DNA from: NS-11 sp036505795
GTDB taxonomy: Bacteria > Nitrospirota > Nitrospiria > Nitrospirales > NS-4
Direction: 5' to 3'
Assembly: GCA_036505795.1 (NCBI GenBank)
Contig: DASXSU010000088.1
Span: 1 to 22,269, forward strand
Length of the DNA stretch: 22,269 bases
Shown here: positions 1 through 6,945 of the stretch, piece by piece
How the letters are laid out: each line of letters opens with the position of its first letter
Numbering within the stretch: position 1 is the stretch's first letter
The notes under the pieces: model-generated
Told to the model about the DNA's origin: nothing
The model's input: the letters and a program-made list of their open reading frames with translations, nothing else
The model's database searches: none
Made by a program: the position numbers and the translations under genes

Positions 1-465
1 TGTTGTTGTGGCGCCGCGATGCGGTCCGAAGCACTGGAGGAACTGTCGCCACTGCTGTACCATCTGCGCCTGGCCTGCACAGCCTGCGCGAACTGGGTGA
101 CTATTTCGGGACGACTGGAAGAGGTCGAACCTCTGGTCACGTCAGCTCTGTGGTCGAACGAGGCCCGACACGAGGTCGATCGCTTACCTCCTTATATCGC
201 TCCTCTGGTCAAGCACGAGACCGAACAGTACGCTCAAAAAGAGGAGTGCCGCCTGATCACGCTGTCTCTTTTCCGGGAAGCGCGCAATAGAGGAAAGGTT
301 TCCTGGACGTCGATAGCGGAAGCAAGACTTGCGAAGGTGCCGGCGCCCATCCGGTCCATGGCGAAGGTCGAGATCGAACGCATGGCCATAGATCGCGGGT
401 TTTCTGAAGTGACCGAAAGTTTAATGGATGAAGCGAAAGCCAAATTCCTCGGCATGAGAGGATGA
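1..465 (+). CDS. PCP_red-domain protein with two tandem repeats (5' partial)
   Basis: The reading frame is open to the left edge, and the first ATG (19) has no Shine-Dalgarno, so the start is probably outside the window. Counting from that ATG, the C-terminal part (about residues 95-145) looks like the PCP_red domain (the small C-terminal domain of light-independent protochlorophyllide reductase BchB): W, then EARL.KVP, IR..AK.EIER.A, and a closing EA. Residues about 44-90 show the same pattern (W..EAR..V.RLPP.I.PLVK.E.E.YA followed by EA), so the domain appears duplicated. A C-x2-C pair (CTAC) lies near the visible N-terminus. No photosynthesis genes are nearby; stand-alone PCP_red proteins occur in non-phototrophs and their role is unknown. 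The gene ends 13 nt before the next one. Domain call moderately sure, function unknown. Confidence 0.7.
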   Translation, partial: CCCGAAMRSEALEELSPLLYHLRLACTACANWVTISGRLEEVEPLVTSALWSNEARHEVDRLPPYIAPLVKHETEQYAQKEECRLITLSLFREARNRGKVSWTSIAEARLAKVPAPIRSMAKVEIERMAIDRGFSEVTESLMDEAKAKFLGMRG

Positions 466-478
466 GAGGCGGTTATTC

Positions 479-1489
479 TTGCTGCATCGAATTAGCATGC
501 GCGTCCTGCCGGCGTTGACGCTGGCCGTCACGGAAGATGGATTCCGCAAGCGCAAGCGCATTCTGATGCTCTTTCCTGGTCTGTTGGCGTTTGTCCTCTA
601 TCGGGGGCTTCATTCGGCCGGTCGGCATGGCGATATTCTGGCGCTTCTGCTGGCATCCGGTCTATTTTCAACGTTGGTCGCGCTCGTCGCCTACAGTTAC
701 GGCCGCGAGCGACGGATGACGGACCTGGTACGCGAAGACGGCGGCATACATCTGAGCTGGGTTGGGCTACGCTTTGGATTTTTCTATGGCGTGCAATTGT
801 CCTTAATGGTCCTGGGACTTTTACATGTTTTTTCCTATCGCTATACGGAGCATCCTGATGGACCGGCCATGATGGCCTTAATCATCGCGTCAACATCGGT
901 ATTCCGGGATGCGTTTGAATTGGGGCATCTGCGTTTACTCAGGCAGCAGGGCAGGCCGTTTCTTGCCTGTCCTGATCTGAAAAAAGTCTGGACGTTGGTG
1001 GCCGGACGCCGGGAGCTGTGGGGAGTGGTGCTGGCAGCCGCAGTCGCTGGATTCGCGTATCTCGGCCTTGCGTTCACCTTTCCGTGGGTGCGCACCGATC
1101 TCGGCCAATTACTCGTCATCGGATTGCTGACCGGGACCGCTGGGACGGCCGCCTATCTCAAAGGACTGCAACAGGCCGTCACACTGAGGCGCAGCTTTTC
1201 GCATTACTCATGGACCGAGCTCGGGCGATTTTTTCTATGGCCGGGAATGGCATTTGGATGGACCTATAATTTAATTCTGGTGGGAATTACCAGTTATCTC
1301 GTTCTTCTGCCCAGTCCGCCGCTGGCATGGCGTGTGTTGGTCGTGGCTTCAACGGCTGGGCTGATCACCGTCTACTGTTATTATTTGGGACGGTGCCGCT
1401 GGGAGGAAGAGAAGCTTCAGGCCTCCCTCGCGCCCGCCATGTTACGCTGCCCATTTCTCGTCGGAATCCTGAGTTCAAAGAAAGTCTGA
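479..1489 (+). CDS. Polytopic inner-membrane protein, unknown function
   Basis: This 336-residue protein has about eight hydrophobic segments (roughly residues 29-45, 54-75, 97-119, 129-148, 181-199, 212-230, 250-277 and 285-303) and a basic N-terminus. I do not recognise a family. TTG at 479 is preferred because a GAGAGGCGG stretch lies just upstream; ATG at 497 is the alternative but has no ribosome binding site. A polar patch, FRDAFELGHLR, lies in or beside the fourth segment. The stop is one base before the ATG of bd-like oxidase copy 1, so the two are almost certainly cotranscribed and translationally coupled. A role in assembling, anchoring or delivering electrons to that oxidase is only an inference from position. 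Confidence 0.75.
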   Translation: MLHRISMRVLPALTLAVTEDGFRKRKRILMLFPGLLAFVLYRGLHSAGRHGDILALLLASGLFSTLVALVAYSYGRERRMTDLVREDGGIHLSWVGLRFGFFYGVQLSLMVLGLLHVFSYRYTEHPDGPAMMALIIASTSVFRDAFELGHLRLLRQQGRPFLACPDLKKVWTLVAGRRELWGVVLAAAVAGFAYLGLAFTFPWVRTDLGQLLVIGLLTGTAGTAAYLKGLQQAVTLRRSFSHYSWTELGRFFLWPGMAFGWTYNLILVGITSYLVLLPSPPLAWRVLVVASTAGLITVYCYYLGRCRWEEEKLQASLAPAMLRCPFLVGILSSKKV

Positions 1490-1490
1490 A

Positions 1491-3437
1491 ATGAAGTTTG
1501 TGACGAGATTCCACTGCGTGCTCTGCCTGCTATTGTGCAGCTGGTTCCTGCTTGCAGCGGATACCTTTGCAGCAGTCCCCTTGTCCTATGAGAAGGGTCC
1601 GACGGCGGACGTGCTCGATGATGCTTCGTCCGTAAATGTCCCACCTGGAACAGACATCTACTACCGGACGCCGGGAGAGGCCAGTAGTAGTGCCGAGGCT
1701 CCGCGTCCCTCGGCTGCCGACTATCCCCGCTATCGCAGCGTGAACAACCGGCTGGCAATCTGGGTCATGACGCAGCAGCACACGTACTTCGGCGGTTTCG
1801 TACTGGCGTTGCCGATCTTTTGTCTGATCATTGAAGTCATGGGGCTCATGACGCGCGATCGAGCCGCGGCAGCGCGTTACGACCGGCTCGCCCGCGATTT
1901 TCTTCGCATCAGCCTTATCGCTTTCTCGATCTCGTCGATCCTCGGCGTCAGCCTCGTCATGGCATTGATCGCCTTCTATCCCGCCTTCTTTCGCTACATC
2001 TCCGGCGTGTTCAAAGGCATGATGTGGATTTACGCGCTCATCTTTTTGGCGGAAAGCGCGGCCTTGTACTTGTATTACTATTCGTGGGACCGAATGCGGA
2101 CGGGCGCGCAGAAGTGGCTGCATGCGTCCCTCGGGATCGTCTTAAACGTGTTCGGAACGGTGTTGCTGTTTCTTGCCAACTCGTGGGTGTCCTTTATGAT
2201 GTCGCCGGCCGGGGTGGATCAGACCGGCCGCTATCTCGGAAATCCCTGGCACATCCTCCATACGGCGCTTTGGAATCCCTTTAACGCTCATCGGTTTCTG
2301 GCCGACATGATGACCGGAGGGGCTGTTGTGCTGGGATACGCCGCGTTCCGGTTCCTCACCGCAAAGCATGAGGAGGAGAAGGGCTATTACGACTGGATGG
2401 GGTATGTCTTTATGTTTTTGACGATGGCCGCTCTCATACCCATGCCGTTTGCCGGGTACTGGCTGATGCGCTCGGTCTACGAATATCGCCAGCAACTCGG
2501 AGTCACAATGATGGGCGGCATGCTGACGTGGATGTTTGTCCTACAGGCCATCGCCGTCGGCGCCCTGTTCATTGGCGCCAATTACTATCTGTGGCAGGGC
2601 ATGATGCGCATGCCGGGGGCAGGGCGCTATCAACATTACACTAAATATCTACTGTTCGGCTTGATCCTCAGTTTCTTGGTCTGGTTTACGCCCCACACTC
2701 TGCTGATGACGGCGGAAGAGAGCAAGGCGATCGGAGGCGCGCAACATCCGGTCATCGGAAATTTTGGGGTGATGTCCGCCAAGAACGGAGCGATTAATCT
2801 CATGATCGTGCTGTCCAGCATCTCCTATATTCTTCACCGGCGGGCGAATAAGACAATTACCGCGAGGTGGGCCGGCTTCGGAAATCTAGTAATCGGCGCC
2901 GTCTATGCAGGGGCGATTCTCAATATCACCGGGCTGGCCATCTATGGTTTCTACCTCCCCGCGAATATCCGGGTCGGACTCACCCTTCCGCAGTTCCTGA
3001 GCACCGTTACGGCCCTGGCAGTGGGATTGATTCTTAATCGGGCCATGTTAAAAAGCGCGCGGCCGATGGGTCCTGTCGTATGGGGAAAGGTCACGATTCG
3101 CGGCCAGGTGACGTTATTTCTGTTGGGAATGGCGTTTACCTGGGTGATGGGCCTCATGGGCTTTATCCGGTCCTCCGGCCGCTTGGGCTGGCATGTGCAT
3201 GAGATCATGCGGGATGCTTCGCCCTGGGCATTTACTCCCGGGCTGGGGATGGCCGCTGCAATGGTGACGCTCAACATGGCGCTTTTCTGGATCCTGCTCA
3301 TCGGCCTGTTTAGCCTGAGCCGCCGGACCATTATGGAGGCAGAGGCTCCGGAGCGGATCTGGGCCGAGGCCGGCCCGGCCCGGGAGCGAGGCTTTGCGCC
3401 TGCACTTGCCGATGAGGTGCTGCTCGAGGATGGATAG
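1491..3437 (+). CDS. Cytochrome bd-like terminal oxidase subunit, copy 1
   Basis: This 648-residue protein starts with a signal-like hydrophobic stretch (8-28) and a periplasmic linker, then many transmembrane helices. CydA-like landmarks are the heme-ligand His in TQQH (H97), the Glu of FLAES (E188, equivalent to E. coli E107), LANSWVSFMMSPAG (like LVANGWMQNPIG), the His of NAHRF (H267, equivalent to H186), and a C-terminal GWHVHEIMRDASPW resembling GWFVAEYGRQPW. The quinol-binding Q-loop is missing: after the helix containing H267 the chain goes on as MPFAGYWLMRSVYEYRQQ and further helices. E. coli E99 is also absent. This fits the Nitrospira-type non-quinol branch of the bd superfamily. 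It aligns without gaps to the protein at 6946 (offset 11) but has W179 where that copy has His. Function is probably O2 reduction with a non-quinol donor; activity is inferred. Confidence 0.85.
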   Translation: MKFVTRFHCVLCLLLCSWFLLAADTFAAVPLSYEKGPTADVLDDASSVNVPPGTDIYYRTPGEASSSAEAPRPSAADYPRYRSVNNRLAIWVMTQQHTYFGGFVLALPIFCLIIEVMGLMTRDRAAAARYDRLARDFLRISLIAFSISSILGVSLVMALIAFYPAFFRYISGVFKGMMWIYALIFLAESAALYLYYYSWDRMRTGAQKWLHASLGIVLNVFGTVLLFLANSWVSFMMSPAGVDQTGRYLGNPWHILHTALWNPFNAHRFLADMMTGGAVVLGYAAFRFLTAKHEEEKGYYDWMGYVFMFLTMAALIPMPFAGYWLMRSVYEYRQQLGVTMMGGMLTWMFVLQAIAVGALFIGANYYLWQGMMRMPGAGRYQHYTKYLLFGLILSFLVWFTPHTLLMTAEESKAIGGAQHPVIGNFGVMSAKNGAINLMIVLSSISYILHRRANKTITARWAGFGNLVIGAVYAGAILNITGLAIYGFYLPANIRVGLTLPQFLSTVTALAVGLILNRAMLKSARPMGPVVWGKVTIRGQVTLFLLGMAFTWVMGLMGFIRSSGRLGWHVHEIMRDASPWAFTPGLGMAAAMVTLNMALFWILLIGLFSLSRRTIMEAEAPERIWAEAGPARERGFAPALADEVLLEDG

Positions 3438-3438
3438 C

Positions 3439-4107
3439 ATGAGACAGCTTCGCCGAATCCGTCCGCGGTTCTTAGCACTAGGCCTTCTTGCGCTTGTCTG
3501 TGGGATTCCCTGTGTAGGGATCGGCGAGGTGCCCACGGGAGGCAGCGCCGTGGTCGTCATCATCGAGGATTTTTCGAAGGCGGAGGCCGATGGCTTTCCA
3601 CAGGGGTGGCAGGCCAGCCGCAGCGAAACGATCACTCGACAGGCCTATCAAGTTCAGCATGAGGGCGCCCAAGCGTTTCTCAAATCCAAAGGGGTGGATT
3701 CGAACGTCAGGATCTTCAAGCGGATGGCATGGGATACAAAAGCTTTTCCCGTCGTCATCTGGCGCTGGCGGCTTCACACGCCTCCAGGCGGAACCGAACC
3801 GGTCGCGGCCGTGTTTATCTCCTTAGACCAGGATTTCTTTGGAATTCCGATCAACACAAAATACCTCTGGAGTCCCAATCTTACTAAAGGGACGGTCGTC
3901 GAGGGCGGCCTCTTTCGTCCGACTCAGCTCGTGCTCCGCAGCGGCGCCGAGAAGCTAGGAGAATGGATCGAGGAACGGGTGAATGCGTACGAGGACTTTA
4001 AGCGGATTCATAAACACGAACCGGCCCCACAGGGCTGGGGTATTTCACTCGTCGCCGGTCCCGGTGTCGAGATCGATTTCGGCTCTATCGCGGCCGCTCG
4101 GCAATAG
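3439..4107 (+). CDS. Exported DUF3047-like protein
   Basis: The protein has 222 residues with an Arg-rich N-terminus and a hydrophobic signal sequence (about 10-30), so the mature part is probably periplasmic. The body resembles the DUF3047 family: IEDFS near the start, W.ASRSETITRQ, VIWRWRL followed by a P-G-G turn, then a beta-rich region with KYLWS and a late EDFKRI. ATG 3439 is preferred over 3430 because the GAGG at 3426-3429 is correctly spaced only for 3439. The gene begins one base after the stop of oxidase copy 1. No enzyme motif is visible. DUF3047 has no assigned function that I know of; a chaperone or accessory role for the oxidase is only suggested by location. Confidence 0.72.
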   Translation: MRQLRRIRPRFLALGLLALVCGIPCVGIGEVPTGGSAVVVIIEDFSKAEADGFPQGWQASRSETITRQAYQVQHEGAQAFLKSKGVDSNVRIFKRMAWDTKAFPVVIWRWRLHTPPGGTEPVAAVFISLDQDFFGIPINTKYLWSPNLTKGTVVEGGLFRPTQLVLRSGAEKLGEWIEERVNAYEDFKRIHKHEPAPQGWGISLVAGPGVEIDFGSIAAARQ

Positions 4108-4115
4108 AACGACCA

Positions 4116-4535
4116 ATGACAGGTAACACCAGCTCCAGGGCCCTGAAGATCAGGGCGGACCACCGAGGGCGAGTGAGCCTCGACATGGTTTTTGGCTCGA
4201 TCGTGTTTGGGATCGTCGGCCTTGCTATCGGTTACTATATGGATACGCGTGCCAGCATCGCGGTGGCGGGCCTCATCGGAATGTTATTGGGACTGTTTAT
4301 TGGAATTTTGGGCGGTCGGCGTTTTTTCATCAGCATTGTGTGCGGCGCAATCGTGGTAGCCACCCTCTTTGGCCTCGTCTCAGGACGCGACGCGATTCCC
4401 TTGGGCGCGGGAGTAGGGGGAGCGATGGGTGGCTTTGTAGGTGTTCAACTGGGCATGCTCTTAGAATTGTGGCGGCAACGCAAAGCATCGGCAACCTCCA
4501 ACCAGGCTCCTTCAGACGATACGAAATCCCGATGA
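4116..4535 (+). CDS. Small Gly-rich four-span membrane protein
   Basis: This 139-residue protein has a basic, polar N-terminus and about four hydrophobic segments (residues 25-42, 49-67, 72-90 and 96-115). They are rich in glycine with small-residue spacing (IGMLLGLFIGILGG, GAGVGGAMGG), as in glycine-zipper membrane proteins. A polar tail ends in DDTKSR. The gene starts 8 nt after the DUF3047-like gene and its stop overlaps the next start (ATGA at 4532), so it is part of the same operon. ATG 4185 is a possible internal start. I recognise no family; packing against another membrane protein of the operon is conceivable but unsupported. Confidence 0.65.
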   Translation: MTGNTSSRALKIRADHRGRVSLDMVFGSIVFGIVGLAIGYYMDTRASIAVAGLIGMLLGLFIGILGGRRFFISIVCGAIVVATLFGLVSGRDAIPLGAGVGGAMGGFVGVQLGMLLELWRQRKASATSNQAPSDDTKSR

Positions 4536-5422
4536 AAGACAAATGGTTGATGATCGGTGTGGGGGCCACCTTCCTAGCATTTTTTTTGATGGTAATCAGC
4601 ATGATGACCTTATCCCGTCAATCCTCAAAAAATAAGGAGCTTTTAACGCACATTCCGGCGGGCGCGCAGGAACCTGCCCCAGCCCGGGTTGAAGATTACA
4701 GTCTGTACAAGACTCTGGTCGGCGATGACGGGCGCGTGATGGTTGAGATCCCCGAAGGGCCATTCAAAATGGGAAGCAACGAGGGGGATCATGACGAGGC
4801 TCCGGAGCACCAAATCTATCTCAAGACGTACTATATTGATAAGTATGAGGTGACCCAGGCGGAGTACGATCGTTTCATCAGAGCGACGAAGCGGGCAAAA
4901 CCGTTTGTCCCGGTCTTTGATGAAGACCCCTCCAAAATCCTCAAGCCCGAGTATGCGGCTATGGGGATGTCGTGGTTCGATGCGTCCGCGTATTGCCAGT
5001 GGGCCGGCAAGCGACTTCCAACAGAAGCGGAATGGGAAAAGGCAGCAAAAGGAGAAGGTACTCGAAAATACCCCTGGGGAAATAACATGGCGCCTCAGTA
5101 CGCCAACCTCGAAGGAGAAGAAGACGGGTACAAATATCTGGCGCCACCAGGCAAATTCGAGCTCGGGAGGAGCTTCTATGGGCTCTATGATATGGCCGGA
5201 AATATCGCAGAGTGGGTCGCGGATACCTACGATGATACGTATTATAAGAAAACTCCCTATCGAGACCCGAAGGGCCCTGAAGACGGACAGAACCGGGTGA
5301 TACGCGGCGGTTCCTGGCGTGAGTCGCCCGCAGGCGCGCGAGTCGCGAAGCGCTTCCAAGCGAAAATTTGGCGGACCGACGCGACTATCGGTTTTCGATG
5401 CGCAAAGGACAGCGCCTCATAG
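4532..5422 (+). CDS. Membrane-anchored SUMF1/FGE-fold protein 1 (non-catalytic)
   Basis: This 296-residue protein has one N-terminal transmembrane anchor (about 6-27) and a linker, then a complete SUMF1 (formylglycine-generating enzyme, C-type-lectin-like) fold. It contains MVEIPEGPFKMGS, YYIDKYEVTQAEY, RLPTEAEWEKAAKG, YPWGN, GLYDMAGNIAEWV, RVIRGGSW and the terminal IGFRCAK. The catalytic region that normally reads like YRCA is here RFQAKIW, so both FGE active-site cysteines are absent and sulfatase activation is unlikely. Similar domains act as binding or maturation factors near redox enzymes (NirV beside nitrite reductase is an example). The start overlaps the previous stop, which argues for translational coupling; longer in-frame ORF starts upstream lie inside the previous gene and are rejected. 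Confidence 0.88.
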   Translation: MKDKWLMIGVGATFLAFFLMVISMMTLSRQSSKNKELLTHIPAGAQEPAPARVEDYSLYKTLVGDDGRVMVEIPEGPFKMGSNEGDHDEAPEHQIYLKTYYIDKYEVTQAEYDRFIRATKRAKPFVPVFDEDPSKILKPEYAAMGMSWFDASAYCQWAGKRLPTEAEWEKAAKGEGTRKYPWGNNMAPQYANLEGEEDGYKYLAPPGKFELGRSFYGLYDMAGNIAEWVADTYDDTYYKKTPYRDPKGPEDGQNRVIRGGSWRESPAGARVAKRFQAKIWRTDATIGFRCAKDSAS

Positions 5423-5447
5423 TCTTTCGATCGATTCATTTCCCGCT

Positions 5448-6308
5448 ATGTTAGACAAACGTTTGAAGTGGGCGTTCATCCTGCTGACACTGCTGTTTGC
5501 GGTGCTTCCCATCAGCGGGATCGTTCGTGAGAGTTTACAACCTAGCCACATCGAAGTTGAGCCTTCAACGGAGAGCTCAAAAAAGCCAACGGGTTCCACC
5601 TCGTTAAAGGAAGACATGGTTTTTATACCTAAGGGTGTATTTTTGCGAGGCTATAACGCAGGCGGCTATGATGAGAAGCCGGAAGGACCGGTCATGCTCG
5701 ATGCGTATTGGATCGACCGCTATGAAGTGACGTATGGAAGCTATCTGAATTTTGTATCTGCGACGGGCCACCGCAAGCCCATCTCGCGTTACGTGAAGCA
5801 TTTTGAAAAGTTGAGCGCGGCGACCCAGCCGGCCGTCTACGTTTCTTGGGAGGACGCCGAAGAATATTGCCGCTATCGCGGAGGACGGCTGCCAACCGAA
5901 GCCGAATGGGAAAAGGCCGCGCGCGGTACGCAGGGGTTTTTATGGCCCTGGGGCAATGAGGACAAGCAAGGATGGGCAAACACCGGCAACCAGGACCCCG
6001 TTGAGTTGACTGCTCCAGTTGGAAGTTTCTCCCGGGACCGGAGTCCGTTTGGGCTGTACGACATGGACGGCAATGCGATGGAGTGGGTATCGGACTGGTA
6101 TCAGGAGGACAGCTACAAAGAAAATCAACCCGATCCTAAAGGTCCCGCGGACGGATTGTATAAAGTCATCCGGGGAGCATCATGGGCGACTACCGGCCAT
6201 GAGACTCGGCTCACGATCCGTCTGAAAATGATGCCGGATTTTCGAGATACGACCATCGGATTTCGGTGTGCGAAAAGCGTTACGGAAGGGGCGCCAATAG
6301 AACGGTAA
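5448..6308 (+). CDS. Membrane-anchored SUMF1/FGE-fold protein 2 (non-catalytic)
   Basis: This 286-residue protein has one N-terminal membrane anchor (about 6-26) and a SUMF1 domain: MVFIPKGVFLRG, YWIDRYEVTYGSY, PAVYVSWEDAEEYC, RLPTEAEWEKAARG, WPWGN, GLYDMDGNAMEWV, KVIRGASW and IGFRCAK. As in its neighbour, the position of the catalytic cysteines is occupied by other residues (LTIRLKMMPDF), so it is probably a structural or binding protein. It is a tandem paralog of the gene at 4532, 25 nt downstream of it, and the last gene before an AT-rich gap. No Shine-Dalgarno is visible before ATG 5448; upstream starts would overlap the preceding gene. It may work as a pair with its paralog in the periplasm. 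Confidence 0.86.
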   Translation: MLDKRLKWAFILLTLLFAVLPISGIVRESLQPSHIEVEPSTESSKKPTGSTSLKEDMVFIPKGVFLRGYNAGGYDEKPEGPVMLDAYWIDRYEVTYGSYLNFVSATGHRKPISRYVKHFEKLSAATQPAVYVSWEDAEEYCRYRGGRLPTEAEWEKAARGTQGFLWPWGNEDKQGWANTGNQDPVELTAPVGSFSRDRSPFGLYDMDGNAMEWVSDWYQEDSYKENQPDPKGPADGLYKVIRGASWATTGHETRLTIRLKMMPDFRDTTIGFRCAKSVTEGAPIER

Positions 6309-6322
6309 AAAAGCGCGTAAGC

Positions 6323-6427
6323 CTATAATAAATCGAAGTAATAGACGATAAGGAAGACTGCAAGAATTATATTGACAACCATACCGGCCAAAACTATAAT
6401 GTCGAACAATCTTGTATCTTTACCCAT
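6323..6427 (-). CDS. Possible 34-aa single-span membrane protein (antisense)
   Basis: On the reverse strand an ATG at 6427 opens 34 codons to a TAG at 6323. The product has a charged start (MGKDTRLFD), one strongly hydrophobic helix of about 22 residues (starting IIVLAGMVVN) and an aromatic/acidic end (YYFDLL). This is the layout of tiny oxidase subunits such as CydX or CcoQ. An in-frame ATG at 6460 would give 45 residues. Against it: no Shine-Dalgarno at either start, opposite orientation to both flanking operons, and overlap with a perfect promoter. AT-rich sequence can encode hydrophobic stretches by chance, so this is a candidate only. Confidence 0.35.
   Translation of the reverse strand: MGKDTRLFDIIVLAGMVVNIILAVFLIVYYFDLL
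6372..6400 (+). promoter_or_regulatory. Consensus sigma-70 promoter of the oxidase-2/cytochrome operon
   Basis: TTGACA at 6372-6377 and TATAAT at 6395-6400 are separated by exactly 17 bp, a perfect consensus. It lies in the AT-rich 217-bp gap between the SUMF1 gene and the first small ORF. Transcription would start near 6407 and leave a 5' leader of about 120 nt before the ATG at 6526. No terminator is visible between the preceding stop and this site, so readthrough from the upstream operon is also possible. Confidence 0.7.
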
Positions 6428-6525
6428 ACTTGGAAGACTTTCAGTGAGTAACACAACCATCGAGAAGCTGTCAAGACTTGTCATAGATAGGAAAGAACCC
6501 TACTAACTAAATTAATGAGGGATTT

Positions 6526-6669
6526 ATGGCTGAAGTAGCGTATGGCGGGCCTACGGTAAAAGATCCGGAGTGGAAGATCAGGGTGGGGAAGATGATATTT
6601 TACGCGACTGCTGCCATGGGCATATGGTTCTTCTGGTGGTTTGCGGGCACGCCGTGTCCATGCTTATAG
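6526..6669 (+). CDS. 47-aa single-span membrane protein with CPC tail
   Basis: This short gene was found by direct reading. It starts MAEVAYGGPTVKDPEWKI, has one transmembrane helix rich in aromatic residues (about 24-41, containing GIWFFWWFAG) and ends TPCPCL. A GAGGG Shine-Dalgarno (6517-6521) lies 4 nt before the ATG. It is the first gene after the consensus promoter and precedes a second small membrane gene and oxidase copy 2. Size, single span and position suggest a small accessory oxidase subunit comparable in role to CydX, though not homologous as far as I can see. The C-x-C tail could bind metal or form a disulfide. The function is inferred from context. Confidence 0.7.
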   Translation: MAEVAYGGPTVKDPEWKIRVGKMIFYATAAMGIWFFWWFAGTPCPCL

Positions 6670-6728
6670 GCATGGCTCTCATTTATCCGGCGCCTATTTT
6701 ATAAATCCTAGACTCAGTGGAGGCATCG

Positions 6729-6899
6729 ATGGCGGATCAGACAAGGCAACAGATCAACACGGCGACTGAAGTCAGCCTGGGAACCAAAATCGCGTTTGCC
6801 GTTGGATCGCTGCTCGTCGCGACGGCGTATTTTACGTGGCTGGACTGGGCTCTTATGAATATGCAGGGCCTGGACTTTTTTTACATGTTCCGAAAGTGA
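6729..6899 (+). CDS. 56-aa single-span membrane protein
   Basis: The product begins MADQTRQQINTATEV, with one hydrophobic helix (about residues 20-37, KIAFAVGSLLVATAYFTW) and a C-terminal part rich in aromatic residues and methionine that ends FFYMFRK. A GTG at 6717 is in frame, but GGAGG (6719-6723) sits 5 nt before ATG 6729, which decides the start. The gene lies 59 nt after the 47-aa gene and 46 nt before oxidase copy 2. Like that neighbour it is a candidate accessory subunit of the bd-like oxidase. No known family recognised. Confidence 0.7.
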   Translation: MADQTRQQINTATEVSLGTKIAFAVGSLLVATAYFTWLDWALMNMQGLDFFYMFRK

Positions 6900-6945
6900 C
6901 GATTCTTAGAAGCTCTCATTGAAGATCTTCTGAAGGAGGTATTTC

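Noticed and set aside
1530..2123. Long open frame on the - strand inside oxidase copy 1
   Set aside because: Highly charged composition (Arg, Asp, Gln, His) typical of an antisense shadow of a hydrophobic membrane gene; no motif or ribosome site.
4532..6308. Active formylglycine-generating enzymes
   Set aside because: Both domains lack the catalytic cysteines and no sulfatase gene is in the window.
6471..6506. Second promoter (TTGTCA with TACTAA) or CAAG-A-CTTG operator before the 47-aa gene
   Set aside because: The -10 matches at only three of six positions and the palindrome is just four bases per arm, within chance for an AT-rich gap.
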